Virus record (IMG/VR): IMGVR_UViG_3300044712_000543
Coordinates: 1-26,013 of that record
Source: a virus
DNA: 26,013 bases
Reading direction: 5' to 3' (one strand)
How positions within the stretch are numbered: the first letter of the stretch is position 1; each line of letters starts with the position of its first letter. The position numbers and the translations under genes were made by a program. The notes below the pieces were generated by a model. That model was not told the DNA's origin. It did not search any database and worked only from the letters and a program-made list of their open reading frames with translations. Positions 14,930 to 22,859 of this stretch are shown here, one piece after another.

Positions 14930-15227
14930 TTCTTTTCCTCCGAGTGCGTTTTACTTTAACCGGTTCTGCTTCTTTAACTTCTTCTTCCGGTTTAACTTCG
15001 ATATTCTCAATCTTACCAGGCTTTGGGTAATCATCTGCTTTAATAACCGGTGGCTCAATCAATCGAATCGGCTTAGTGATCTCTGGTGGTAGTGTTCTTT
15101 TACCTACTTCAAAAGGTTTATCAGGCTCCGGAATCTCAATCCAGCCTAATAAGTTAATCGCAATCTTAGCGGCTCTTTCTTCAAATTCCCGCCTTACTCC
15201 GTTCTTTACTAAAATCTTTTTTGCCAT
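14922..15227 (-). CDS. Small Pro/Lys/Glu-rich head-block protein, unknown
   Basis: The 101-residue protein starts at ATG 15227 after the 112-nt gap. The first 35 residues may form a small helical domain (VRREFEERAAKIAINLLGW). The rest is low-complexity and probably unfolded: EIPEPDKPFEV, KPIRLIEPPVIKADD, KPEEEVKEAEPVKVK, ending in a basic RTRRKRN. A structured N-terminus with a long acidic/basic tail suits a head-associated linker or a protein packaged with DNA. The family is not recognised. It is the first gene of the scaffold-capsid transcript if the promoter candidates in the gap are real. Confidence 0.65.
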   Translation of the reverse strand: MAKKILVKNGVRREFEERAAKIAINLLGWIEIPEPDKPFEVGKRTLPPEITKPIRLIEPPVIKADDYPKPGKIENIEVKPEEEVKEAEPVKVKRTRRKRNV

Positions 15228-15339
15228 GTGAGTAAATAATTTATAAAATTACAACATTATTTTTATTTAGAACAAATAAACATAAAGAAAGTTATTAACA
15301 TAATTATGTAACTTTTTTGTTACTAACAGATTTGTTTCA
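15228..15339 (-). promoter_or_regulatory. AT-rich 112-nt gap with putative promoter before the capsid operon
   Basis: This is the longest gap in the window. Going toward the next gene it contains TTTG (15273-15276), a 21-nt spacer and TAATTTTA (15244-15251), one base from the Bacteroidota -7 consensus TAnnTTTG. The distance to the ATG at 15227 would give a leader of only about 10 nt. Farther upstream is a small inverted repeat GTAAC-N6-GTTAC (15308-15323) without a U-tract, too weak to call a terminator. The call rests on weak consensus in AT-rich sequence. Confidence 0.4.
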
Positions 15340-16296
15340 TTATTGTGTGCCTTTTAGTTCTGGCCTTAAATCAAAAGCAAGTTCATCAGGAATCCAGCTA
15401 ATTGAGTGCCGGCAATTATAACCACCTGCATCAATTAACGGCTGATAACCTGGATAACCAAGATAAGAAGGTATATCATAGATATTCTTCTGCTTAATTG
15501 TGTAGCCTTCCGGATAGTCACCTAAGTAAGGCTTCCAAGTATCCCAGTCCGCAGCTTCGTCCCTGTGCCAAACCTTATTATTATGTGCAGCGCAAAAGTC
15601 TCTTGAATCATCTATTAAGCCACCCTGATAAACAAAGTAGTTCATGTCAAACTCTTCAGCTAAGGCAGAATTATAAGCCCTGTCATACTGTTGATAAAGG
15701 TCATAAGCATATCGCTGGTATTGTTTCTCTAATACTCCGGGACCTTCATCACCTTTCACGGTCTTAATTAATCCTTTTACAAAATCCTTTGTATCGATCT
15801 GTGCAGCTATTGACTTAGAGATATAGTTCTTTGTCTGAGTAGCCATTGTATTGTCTTTAAACAGACTTTCAAGAAATCCACCCCGAACAATATTACCCCC
15901 TTTTATTCCTAACCTTAAATCTATCTTTGCGCTGGTAGCATCAACAACTTTATCGAATCTTTGAGGTAAGTTATCAACTAAAGCAACCCCAAAGTAACCC
16001 CGACCAAGATTTACAAGTCCGTTAGTAGTGCTTATTATGTCACTTGATAGTCCGGCTGTAAATATCGAATTGAACTGGTTATAGAGTTTATCTACTTCAG
16101 CCAACATTCTATAATTGTGGTTTGTGTCCAGCAGTTTACCATCTTTAGTGTCGAAGTCAACAAATACTTCACCCAGAAGATCATCTATGAATGAGTTTTG
16201 TCCTTTAACGACATACCTTTCCATCTTTGACCGATTCTTGTCAATAAACTCCTGCTTCTTTTCGATAAACTCTTTAATTCGTTTTGGCAGTCTCAT
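15340..16296 (-). CDS. Phage head morphogenesis / minor head protein (Mu gpF / SPP1 gp7-like)
   Basis: The 318-residue protein is helical in its N-terminal two thirds (KRIKEFIEKKQEFIDK, EVDKLYNQFNSIF). The C-terminal third carries the family's Cys/His motif. It reads YQGGLIDDSRDFCAAHNN (about 223-240), then KVWHRDE, and GGYNCRHSISWIPDE (291-305), matching the D-x-R-x-x-C-x-x-H ... CRH layout of gpF-like domains. Such proteins bind the portal and enter the prohead, and some are injected with DNA. It lies downstream of portal with accessory genes between. The start overlaps the upstream small gene by 23 nt. No ADP-ribosyltransferase or protease extension is seen. Confidence 0.8.
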   Translation of the reverse strand: MRLPKRIKEFIEKKQEFIDKNRSKMERYVVKGQNSFIDDLLGEVFVDFDTKDGKLLDTNHNYRMLAEVDKLYNQFNSIFTAGLSSDIISTTNGLVNLGRGYFGVALVDNLPQRFDKVVDATSAKIDLRLGIKGGNIVRGGFLESLFKDNTMATQTKNYISKSIAAQIDTKDFVKGLIKTVKGDEGPGVLEKQYQRYAYDLYQQYDRAYNSALAEEFDMNYFVYQGGLIDDSRDFCAAHNNKVWHRDEAADWDTWKPYLGDYPEGYTIKQKNIYDIPSYLGYPGYQPLIDAGGYNCRHSISWIPDELAFDLRPELKGTQ

Positions 16297-16513
16297 AAAA
16301 TTCCTTCTTTAACCTCTGGTAATTACTCATTGAACTCTCAATGTTGAAGTTTTCTTCCTTAATATGCCTAAAAAAGTTATACATAGCTCGTTCAATAGAA
16401 ATAGAAGGTATTAAGTCCCTTTGTGCATCAATCCAAAATAACATTCCAATATCTTCATATTTCCTTCGGTAAATCTTATGTATTACCTTTTCTGACTCTT
16501 TCTCTTTCGGCAT
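16274..16513 (-). CDS. Small helical protein, unknown
   Basis: The 79-residue protein starts inside the end of the preceding glycosyltransferase (38-nt overlap) and runs 23 nt into the head gene. It is charged and helical: KVIHKIYRRKYEDIG, then LFWIDAQRDLIPSISIERAM, then NYQRLKKEFYETAK. The IPSISIERAMYNFFRHI segment could be the recognition helix of a small DNA-binding fold or an assembly factor. I do not recognise a family. An ATG at 16444 would give a shorter form clear of the upstream gene, but it loses the well-formed first helix. Confidence 0.6.
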   Translation of the reverse strand: MPKEKESEKVIHKIYRRKYEDIGMLFWIDAQRDLIPSISIERAMYNFFRHIKEENFNIESSMSNYQRLKKEFYETAKTN

Positions 16514-17159
16514 TATTCAAGTTTTTAAATTCTCTTACTGCTCTCCCTTGTGCATAAGTATAAGTCCTTTGTACGTCCCTTGACTGTTTTCTTAGTGTCT
16601 GGCTACCTAAGTGATCCACTACAACAGAACAAATCAAAGCGTGTTTAATATTCGCTTTTTTGAGTTGTTCAGCATAAACGTTATCTGAAAACCAAAATTG
16701 ATGCGTTTCATCCAGCTTCCCAATATGATTCCAAAGTTCCTTATCAGTGAATATACACCATCCAGCTAATTGATAACCTATGTTATAACCTTCATAAGCG
16801 TAATTCCCTCGTTTAAACCATAACTGACGTTGATCATTCGATAAAGCGGAAGCGGATAAATAACCGTTTACTTTCATTATCTCACCTATCTTAGACCATC
16901 CTTCCCTAAAGATAAGATCATTGTTCGCAAGTATCTGAATCTTATTCTTTGCATATTTAAGCCCTAAGTTCAAAGCTCTGTTATAGTTAAACTCTCCGTT
17001 ATACTCAATGAGCTTGTCCGCTTTGTACTTGTACGGTTGTCCGGTCTCAACTATAATAACATTCAAATCACAATCCTTTCGAGCTGATGTGATACATTGC
17101 TCAGTCATTTCAATCAATCCCGGACTGCTTTGTGTTACTATAATTAAATCGTACATCAT
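16476..17159 (-). CDS. Glycosyltransferase, GT2-like (GT-A fold)
   Basis: The 227-residue protein has a GT-A nucleotide-sugar-binding start (YDLIIVTQSSPGLIEM), the helix FNYNRALNLGLKYAKN and the metal-site equivalent ILANNDLIF (N80, D81). This is close to GT2/GT27-type proteins, where the acceptor region follows (YQLAGWCIFTDKELWN, GKLDETHQFWFSDN). No membrane anchor is present. It is the third of three glycosyltransferases in tandem and starts within 4 nt of the previous stop. The metal site is NND rather than DxD, so activity is likely but not certain. Substrates cannot be read from sequence. Possible targets are virion proteins, phage DNA bases or host glycans. Confidence 0.75.
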   Translation of the reverse strand: MMYDLIIVTQSSPGLIEMTEQCITSARKDCDLNVIIVETGQPYKYKADKLIEYNGEFNYNRALNLGLKYAKNKIQILANNDLIFREGWSKIGEIMKVNGYLSASALSNDQRQLWFKRGNYAYEGYNIGYQLAGWCIFTDKELWNHIGKLDETHQFWFSDNVYAEQLKKANIKHALICSVVVDHLGSQTLRKQSRDVQRTYTYAQGRAVREFKNLNNAERERVRKGNT

Positions 17160-17770
17160 AATATATAGTTTGGTGAAGTCTGATTTAATCCAATATGCCT
17201 CATTTGTAAGTCGGACATATAAATAGGTCTGTAACCACGATCCATATAAAATCCCCCGATAGCCTGATCACCTAACTTAAAATGATTATAGTCTTTAATC
17301 AGGGACCCACAAATCTCAGAAGGGATCAATTGAAAAGCCCCTCCGGTATGAGTAACATAAGAAACATTAAAACCTTTTAGACAATCCCGGCCAAAAGAAC
17401 GAGGCGCATAATTAGGATCCAAATTCAGATCAACCGGTGAAGCAACAAAGTACATTCCATTCACTTCATAGAATTGTAGCATCTTTTCAAGTATTCCCTC
17501 GGTGACTGTCTCAATGTCGTTATCCAACTTAAGGATAAAGTCATAATCTAATAGTTGTTCAGCAGCCAGAACAAAAGCATCTGTTATACCGTAGTTCTTT
17601 TCTAAAAAGATATGGTCATATTTATCTTTAAGATACTTCTGGGTGCCGTCAGTACTACCGTTATCAACAAAAACGTGCTTATCTACTTTCGTCTTTGAGT
17701 AAAATGAATCAATAGTCCTCTTAGTGAGTTCTAACCTATTATATGTTATTGTTACCGCTGCTATTCTCAT
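17156..17770 (-). CDS. Glycosyltransferase, GT2 family
   Basis: The 204-residue protein shows clear GT2 features: the opening MRIAAVTITYNRLELTKRTI, FVDNGSTDGT at 34-43, EKNYGITDAF at 57-66 and the metal-binding LKLDNDIE (D83, D85). Acceptor-side signs include THTGGAFQLI and the C-terminal GFYMDRGYRPIYMSDL. Length is a single catalytic domain with no membrane segment. It overlaps both neighbouring glycosyltransferases by 4 nt, so all three are probably translated together. The sugar and acceptor are unknown. Host capsule and LPS enzymes of this type usually occur with transport genes, which are absent here, favouring modification of phage products. Confidence 0.85.
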   Translation of the reverse strand: MRIAAVTITYNRLELTKRTIDSFYSKTKVDKHVFVDNGSTDGTQKYLKDKYDHIFLEKNYGITDAFVLAAEQLLDYDFILKLDNDIETVTEGILEKMLQFYEVNGMYFVASPVDLNLDPNYAPRSFGRDCLKGFNVSYVTHTGGAFQLIPSEICGSLIKDYNHFKLGDQAIGGFYMDRGYRPIYMSDLQMRHIGLNQTSPNYIL

Positions 17771-18369
17771 AAGTCTGTCTGTCCTGGTATGTGCATTACA
17801 AAATATTCCGGAGTGCTTATCTTCGCACCGTTCTTAAATCTTAAAAGCTGCTGATTGAAATAGAAGTCATGTGCGTAACCGGGACGACCCCAACGAATAC
17901 CCAAGTTTCTCTTATGGCAAACGTTTGAAGTACCTGAACCGCCTAATGCTTTAATGTTACAAGCCCTTTCAATCCATTTCTCTGAGTAAATATAGTCATT
18001 ATACCAAACCCAATCATAGTCTTTTAGTTGTTCATTTATTATCTTTAAATGATCAGATCCCCAAAAGTCGTCCACATCAATATAAACTATATACTCCCCA
18101 TTTGCATTATCTATTCCAGTGTTACGTGGTGTGTTATCAAATAACCCTTTGTGCTTACACTGTAACAGTCTTATTCGGGAATCTTCCAATACATAAGGCG
18201 CAACTAAATCCACTGTCAAGAGGCAATCATCTGAGATAACTAAAAGTTCCCAATCTTTAAAAGACTGATCAATAACTGAGTCAATAGCTCTTACAATCTT
18301 TTGGTCTAAAAAAGAAGCACACCCAGGATAAGGGATTAATCTTGACGGCATGATGATTGAAAACCTCAT
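17767..18369 (-). CDS. Glycosyltransferase, GT2 family
   Basis: The 200-residue protein begins MRFSIIMPSRLIPYPG and has AIDSVIDQSFKDWELLVISDD (the typical GT2 start, here split by the W-E-L-L strand). Next come PRNTGIDNANGEYIVYIDVDD with the DxD-type metal site (D98, D100), and a C-terminal region with GGSGTSNVCHKRN and GYAHDFYFNQQLL. This is a full but compact catalytic domain. It is the first of three glycosyltransferases in tandem and overlaps its neighbours by 4 nt. It is predicted to be soluble and to use a nucleotide-diphospho-sugar; specificity cannot be told. Confidence 0.85.
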   Translation of the reverse strand: MRFSIIMPSRLIPYPGCASFLDQKIVRAIDSVIDQSFKDWELLVISDDCLLTVDLVAPYVLEDSRIRLLQCKHKGLFDNTPRNTGIDNANGEYIVYIDVDDFWGSDHLKIINEQLKDYDWVWYNDYIYSEKWIERACNIKALGGSGTSNVCHKRNLGIRWGRPGYAHDFYFNQQLLRFKNGAKISTPEYFVMHIPGQTDL

Positions 18370-18584
18370 TTCAATAATGATTCAAATATTTCCAAGTTTC
18401 TTTTAGTATTCCGACAAACAAAGCTACAATATCCAACATAAAACGTTATATTCTGAGATTCTGAGTCAGTCCAATATCCTACAAAAGCAGAATCTTTAAA
18501 TCTAAAAGGAATATAAGTTGCACTCTGATCAACTCCCAATTCTTCTAACTGAGTGTTTATAATTTCTATTTTTATCTCTGTCAT
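18366..18584 (-). CDS. Small protein, unknown
   Basis: The 72-residue protein lies between the DUF5131-like gene and the first glycosyltransferase, overlapping each by 4 nt. It looks beta-rich (SATYIPFRFKDSAFVGYW, SQNITFYVGYCSFVC) with a short helix at the end (NLEIFESLLK). No signal peptide or membrane segment is seen. The family is not recognised. Its tight coupling suggests a link to the enzymes on either side, but nothing in the sequence shows what kind. Confidence 0.6.
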   Translation of the reverse strand: MTEIKIEIINTQLEELGVDQSATYIPFRFKDSAFVGYWTDSESQNITFYVGYCSFVCRNTKRNLEIFESLLK

Positions 18585-19162
18585 TTTAAATAGCCTCTTA
18601 CGTTAGGTTTATAAAATATATTATCGTGTTTAATAGAATTAATCCAATCAGCGTTAGGCTTCTTACCTACATACATCAAAGCCCCGACAACAACTAACTC
18701 AAATTGACTAAAGTCATAACCTCTAAAGGAACCAAGTAACGGCTCTATTGAAGCCATTTGCCTTGTCGGCAATCCTTTCATTATATGCGCCCCGTTCCAT
18801 TGTTCAGGTGACTCTATTGTAACACCTAAAACACAATTAGCAGGCCAGTCATATTTAAAATAGTTTATAGGATTCTTTGTTATGAAGATAAACTCACTCT
18901 TTGGCAAAGACTTACATTCATTAATGATTGCCTCAACCCATTCTTTAGGGATAAAGTCACCCATAAGATCAGTATAATGAGTAACGAATATCTTTGCCGG
19001 ACCAACTAACGAAGGTTCAATAAGCCTTTCTTCATAGAACTTTGGAGTAAACGGCTTTCCTTTTTCATGGAAGTCTTTTGAGGCATAACAGTAGTCACAC
19101 CCATGAAGACAACCCTCAACAGGATTCCAAGCCCAATCATAAAAGCCTACTGATCGCATCAT
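18581..19162 (-). CDS. DUF5131 / phage Gp37-Gp68-like radical-SAM-type protein
   Basis: The 193-residue protein has the family opening WAWNPVEGCLHGCDYCYASK. Cysteines 18, 22 and 25 give CxxxCxxC, the iron-sulfur motif of radical SAM enzymes. Later motifs also fit: IFVTHYTDLMGDFIP, EFIFITKNP, LGVTIESPEQWNG, and SIEPLLGSF. The family is common in phages and prophages but has no established reaction. At 193 residues the protein is short, so the TIM-barrel is probably partial. It overlaps the portal gene by 4 nt (ATGATG start; M1 or M2 possible). No TcmP-type partner lies beside it, unlike some bacterial relatives. Confidence 0.8.
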   Translation of the reverse strand: MMRSVGFYDWAWNPVEGCLHGCDYCYASKDFHEKGKPFTPKFYEERLIEPSLVGPAKIFVTHYTDLMGDFIPKEWVEAIINECKSLPKSEFIFITKNPINYFKYDWPANCVLGVTIESPEQWNGAHIMKGLPTRQMASIEPLLGSFRGYDFSQFELVVVGALMYVGKKPNADWINSIKHDNIFYKPNVRGYLK

Positions 19163-20892
19163 ACAAATGGTTGTTCAAGTGGTTCTGGCTCCTCTGCTTT
19201 CATCTGATCAATATACTTCTGAGTCTTTACTTTGACCTTTTCGTTAATTACTTTTAAGCTCATATTATAAATATCAGGTGTTTCTAATTCAAGCTCGTTA
19301 AAGATCGACTCTAAGTTAGCCCAAAGAGTTGAATTATACTCAGTAGTTAGTGACTGAGATATTAACATTCTTGTAGTGGCTTCGGAATAACCCCTGAAAG
19401 GATTGATCAAGCTCTTAACCTGGATCTTCTTCAATTCTTCCGGCCTATCTGAATAAAGTATTTCGTTTATGTCGTCCTCAATAGCTGAAATAGTAGAAGT
19501 GGAAGCACCTGCATCCTTTGCACTCTTTAACTGAGTCATTAAATCTGTCAGAGTCTGGAATTTAAAGTCATTCGGGAACTTATGATGAAGCGTTAATCCT
19601 TCTGAAAGGTCTGTGAAAGTAGCAATATCTTCAACAACAAACTCCCAAATAGATGAGTAATTACGGGCAAAAGGATAAAGAGTGTCATTCATGTTATCGG
19701 ACCCGAAGTTCTTTTCTGTTGCTGTAACGGCTGTTGCAACCTCTGAACGGGTCGCAATTTCGTTATTGAACATCATTGTATGAATCAGAATCCTTAAATC
19801 ATTGATATATTCCTTATTGAATGTTAAAAGCTCAATAGGAGTTGTTTTGTACACTAACAGGTTATCAAGCGCAATCATCTCATCCGGGTTACGTGGCATT
19901 GTCAGAGTGATAACGTCTTTAACCCCTCCATGAAGCGGCCGCTGTCCGGTTCCACTACAAACAGGGCAAGTAGTCTGACCATCCAGAAGCAGTCCACCGG
20001 AGCAATCCTTATTAGAACACTTATCCACATAAGCAAACCTTTGAGGAAAGGCTGTCATTGCTGTTGAAAGGTCTAACTCTGAATCTGTTTTCATTAACTT
20101 TTCCAGAAGTAACAAAACAGAGTGAAATACAGAAACAAAACTCCGGCCTTTCGTTTGTGGATCCCTTATGTAACCAAATCTGACAGCCGGAACCTTATTT
20201 GCTTTCGGCTCAAACTCCTGATAATCGTAGTAATTCTCTTTTATCTTGATCTCTCCCTTTTCAACCTGGATCAACTGAATAGTATCATAACCTAAGTACA
20301 TGGTATATTTCCAGCCGTCTCTCTCAACATCATTGGCCATGTATTTTATCGGAAGCCTCACAATTAAGTACTGAAGTATTTCATTCTTATACTCAAACAT
20401 GATAGCCTCTTTTGATGTAGCAATAAAAGGATATGGAGAAGCCTTCTCTTTGTTCGGATCGAACTCGTCAAACTCAGTAATCAAAAATGCGTTCGGATCA
20501 ATGTAATTATAATCTATAACCGAGTACTCAAGATATTCCTCAACTGACTTTTCACCCCAGTAAGTAGCTATCTGAGCTTCCAACTCCTCAGTCTTGTTCT
20601 GAGAGTCGTAAAGTATCTCTCTTAACAGTGGTTGTTTTCTGAGTGCTTTCTGGAACGGCAATTGAGTAGAATTAAGTATCGAAGGAATAACCGATTTACT
20701 TATCGCTTCCCTTTGTTCAAATTCTTCTTCTGTCTCTCTGGTGACAATCTTCTCTAACAGATCAGTCAGCTCGTCACCTGTTTTCATCTTGTAGTACTTA
20801 TCTGCTAACGCTGTTACGTGTTCGTAATCCTGATGATAAAGTTCTTTATCAATCACCTTCACTAATAATTCTAACCCCTGTACTTTATCCAT
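19159..20892 (-). CDS. Portal protein with four-cysteine insertion
   Basis: I place the start at ATG 20892, where ATGGATAA overlaps the terminase stop by 8 nt. An in-frame codon at 20952 would give 20 extra residues lying wholly inside the terminase gene. From 20892 the protein has 577 residues. Position after the large terminase, size and the mixture of long helices near the C-terminus fit a portal, the dodecameric ring through which DNA passes. The middle carries CSNKDC, eleven residues, then CPVC (residues about 292-312 from the chosen start), followed by SGTGQRPLHGG. This is a DnaJ-like zinc-ribbon pattern. After it come LTMPRNPDEMIALDNLLVYK and the helical clip/stem part. I cannot point to one signature motif for portals. 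Confidence 0.8.
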   Translation of the reverse strand: MDKVQGLELLVKVIDKELYHQDYEHVTALADKYYKMKTGDELTDLLEKIVTRETEEEFEQREAISKSVIPSILNSTQLPFQKALRKQPLLREILYDSQNKTEELEAQIATYWGEKSVEEYLEYSVIDYNYIDPNAFLITEFDEFDPNKEKASPYPFIATSKEAIMFEYKNEILQYLIVRLPIKYMANDVERDGWKYTMYLGYDTIQLIQVEKGEIKIKENYYDYQEFEPKANKVPAVRFGYIRDPQTKGRSFVSVFHSVLLLLEKLMKTDSELDLSTAMTAFPQRFAYVDKCSNKDCSGGLLLDGQTTCPVCSGTGQRPLHGGVKDVITLTMPRNPDEMIALDNLLVYKTTPIELLTFNKEYINDLRILIHTMMFNNEIATRSEVATAVTATEKNFGSDNMNDTLYPFARNYSSIWEFVVEDIATFTDLSEGLTLHHKFPNDFKFQTLTDLMTQLKSAKDAGASTSTISAIEDDINEILYSDRPEELKKIQVKSLINPFRGYSEATTRMLISQSLTTEYNSTLWANLESIFNELELETPDIYNMSLKVINEKVKVKTQKYIDQMKAEEPEPLEQPFV

Positions 20893-22345
20893 TATAATAG
20901 TTTTTAAATAATTCAACGCACTGATACTCAAATAAATCTCCCATGTGACCATATTTCTGATACTTCTCCCCGGTGTCTTTATCGGTTACAATATGCTTAT
21001 CCTTGCCACCGTCTAACGCTTGCTTAGTATACATCATATCGGCAATCATCTTCTTACATGACTCATCAAAAAACACCCTGATAGGTAGTTTTTCTTCCAA
21101 TATAAGATTAACAAAGTCACGTCTTTTGACTAATGAAGGATTGCTAAACAGCGTCCTATCTGATCCATTGTTTAAGTATTTCCGTAACTTAAAAGCCACA
21201 ATCTCATAATGATGTTTAAAATCTTTGTTCATTGTGCTTCTATTCTTACCTGAAGCATCACCGTAGTAAAATAGTCCAGCGTTATGCCGAGGATAACGCA
21301 TCATAAACTCCTCACACACTTCTTCAGTCGAGTTACGTGGATTCTCTAAGGCTATTTCATCAATGAAGTAACAATACCAAAGATCACCTATCTTTTTAAC
21401 CTGGCTTATGCCACATGAGTTATAAGGTACTGTGTTCTGGTCAAAGGATAAGTGAATCGGAAGTGAAGGATCATACTTAACGGTAATAACGTGCTTTAAT
21501 CGATTGAATGATGAATAGAACTCTCCACCGGTTGAGATGAAAGGGTTTGAATATACAAGAGCTTTAAAGCGTTCGTCCGTATTATTATCCTTTATGTTCT
21601 GAATATAAGTACTCGGTAGGTTTGCTGAATTATGATAGGTTGATGATATGGTTACAAACTTATTACCAAATTCCTTTTGAAAAAATGTCTTATCTGAATA
21701 TATCTTATCTGATATTTCTTGAATGTAATTATCCAATGAAAACCATTCATTAATCCAATCAACACGAGCGGGAGAAGTGAGAATGTAAAGAGGGTTGAAA
21801 TCTTCTCCCTCATGTGATAATTTGCCGTCTTTTATGTATAATCCTTGCTGTCTCAGACGTGCAATAATAATCTCTTTTATATCTACCTCTCTGGAATCTT
21901 TTGTTTCGTCTAAAATACACCAAGAAAATTGTTTTCCTTCATGCGCACGAGAATTTTCAAGTGAACCGGTAAATATAATTGCCCCATTGACAAATGATAT
22001 TATAGAATTATAGCTCTCAAAGTTATGATTATCTCTATTAAAATGTGATGGTGGTTGTTTCCCCGATACATACATACCACCTGGATTATCTTTAGACCAT
22101 TCAGTAATGCCTATTGACTTCCAATACTCCCTAATACGAAACAAAGTACTCAAATTTAGCTGCTCGAACGTGTTTGCGGCCACAAAACCAGTACATTTAG
22201 GGAATTGAGATATAAACCTATAAGATATTATACCACCAAGAAAAGTCTTACCTGAACCAACACCGGCTAAAAATAGATTAACTGCCTTCGTTGAAGAAAG
22301 TATTGCTGATTGCGGTCTTGATATGGTTTGTATAACCTCAGACAT
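20885..22345 (-). CDS. terL: Terminase large subunit (DNA-packaging ATPase-nuclease)
   Basis: The 486-residue protein pumps DNA into the prohead and cuts it. The ATPase domain shows Walker A AGVGSGKT (27-34), Walker B SWCILDE (141-147) with D146/E147, and a coupling-type motif ILTSPAR (188-194). The nuclease domain has the three acidic positions expected of the RNase-H-like fold: D302 in LSFDQN, D363 in YYGDASGKN and D470 in GHMGDLFEYQ. Length is usual. The ATG at 22345 shares one base with the stop of the small subunit, and the portal overlaps its end. Order TerS-TerL-portal is standard. The packaging type (cos, pac) cannot be read from the sequence. Confidence 0.95.
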   Translation of the reverse strand: MSEVIQTISRPQSAILSSTKAVNLFLAGVGSGKTFLGGIISYRFISQFPKCTGFVAANTFEQLNLSTLFRIREYWKSIGITEWSKDNPGGMYVSGKQPPSHFNRDNHNFESYNSIISFVNGAIIFTGSLENSRAHEGKQFSWCILDETKDSREVDIKEIIIARLRQQGLYIKDGKLSHEGEDFNPLYILTSPARVDWINEWFSLDNYIQEISDKIYSDKTFFQKEFGNKFVTISSTYHNSANLPSTYIQNIKDNNTDERFKALVYSNPFISTGGEFYSSFNRLKHVITVKYDPSLPIHLSFDQNTVPYNSCGISQVKKIGDLWYCYFIDEIALENPRNSTEEVCEEFMMRYPRHNAGLFYYGDASGKNRSTMNKDFKHHYEIVAFKLRKYLNNGSDRTLFSNPSLVKRRDFVNLILEEKLPIRVFFDESCKKMIADMMYTKQALDGGKDKHIVTDKDTGEKYQKYGHMGDLFEYQCVELFKNYYNG

Positions 22346-22758
22346 TAATCATTATTTGTCTTAATTGTAATACTCGGTAATGATGGAATGTTTACAGTAT
22401 GATCAACCTCTGACTTAGTTTTAATATTCCATTCATCAAACTTTCTCTCTAATATCCAGGCGTATCTTTGCCATTGTGTCTTATCAGATTCAAGTAATTT
22501 AAGGAGTCTGGATTTCTCTGCGACAAGAGCCTTTTTTATAATACGTAAAAACTGAGGATATAAAGGGTTGTTTTGTTGGCTTAAACCTCGCTTCCATTTG
22601 CTAAATGCTTCATAAGAGAACCTTTCTTCTTCCGGTAGTAATTCATTGATAGCAATAACAAGCTCCTCATCTGTACAAATAAGAATAGACTCATTGATTA
22701 CTTGCTCAATTGAATCTAAAACGTTTTGTGTTAACTTTGGAGGTCTGCCTTCTTTCAT
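22345..22758 (-). CDS. terS: Terminase small subunit
   Basis: With the start at ATG 22758 the protein has 137 residues. It opens with MKEGRPPKLTQNVLDSI, an N-terminal DNA-binding part typical of small terminase subunits. It then has a helical oligomerisation region (PLYPQFLRIIKKALVAEK) and the well-known C-terminal motif RYAWILERKFDEWNIKTK, followed by a short beta tail that contacts the large subunit. A GTG at 22782 would add eight residues, but the ATG is preferred because ATGA couples it to the upstream mini-gene. The protein recognises the phage packaging site and hands DNA to the large subunit. Confidence 0.85.
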   Translation of the reverse strand: MKEGRPPKLTQNVLDSIEQVINESILICTDEELVIAINELLPEEERFSYEAFSKWKRGLSQQNNPLYPQFLRIIKKALVAEKSRLLKLLESDKTQWQRYAWILERKFDEWNIKTKSEVDHTVNIPSLPSITIKTNND

Positions 22759-22859
22759 TTCTTTTCTCTTTTCTTCTTCCACTTTTGCGCCTTTTCGTAT
22801 TTCGACAGGCTTTTATCTTTGAACTCTTTAAACTTTGTTTTCTTCTTCTCTGGCTTCAT
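22755..22859 (-). CDS. 34-residue Lys-rich mini-protein
   Basis: The ORF starts at ATG 22859, overlapping the upstream stop as ATGA, and stops at 22755, again overlapping the terminase ATG as ATGA. The product begins MKPEKKKTKFKEFKDK and ends KWKKKREKK, with lysine making up nearly half. It is below usual gene-calling lengths, but the two exact ATGA joints argue that it is translated. It could bind DNA or RNA, or act mainly to couple translation into the terminase gene. Confidence 0.5.
   Translation of the reverse strand: MKPEKKKTKFKEFKDKSLSKYEKAQKWKKKREKK

Noticed and set aside
15308-15323. Inverted repeat GTAAC-N6-GTTAC as a terminator of the head morphogenesis gene
   Set aside because: The stem is only 5 bp and has no U-tract on the transcript side.
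20893-20952. Longer portal start, 20 residues upstream
   Set aside because: Those residues lie wholly within the terminase gene in another frame and look unlike a portal N-terminus. The ATG at 20892 gives a standard 8-nt overlap.
22782-22782. GTG start for the small terminase subunit
   Set aside because: The ATG at 22758 has an exact ATGA joint with the mini-gene, and the GRPPKLT motif follows it directly, so the longer form is less likely.
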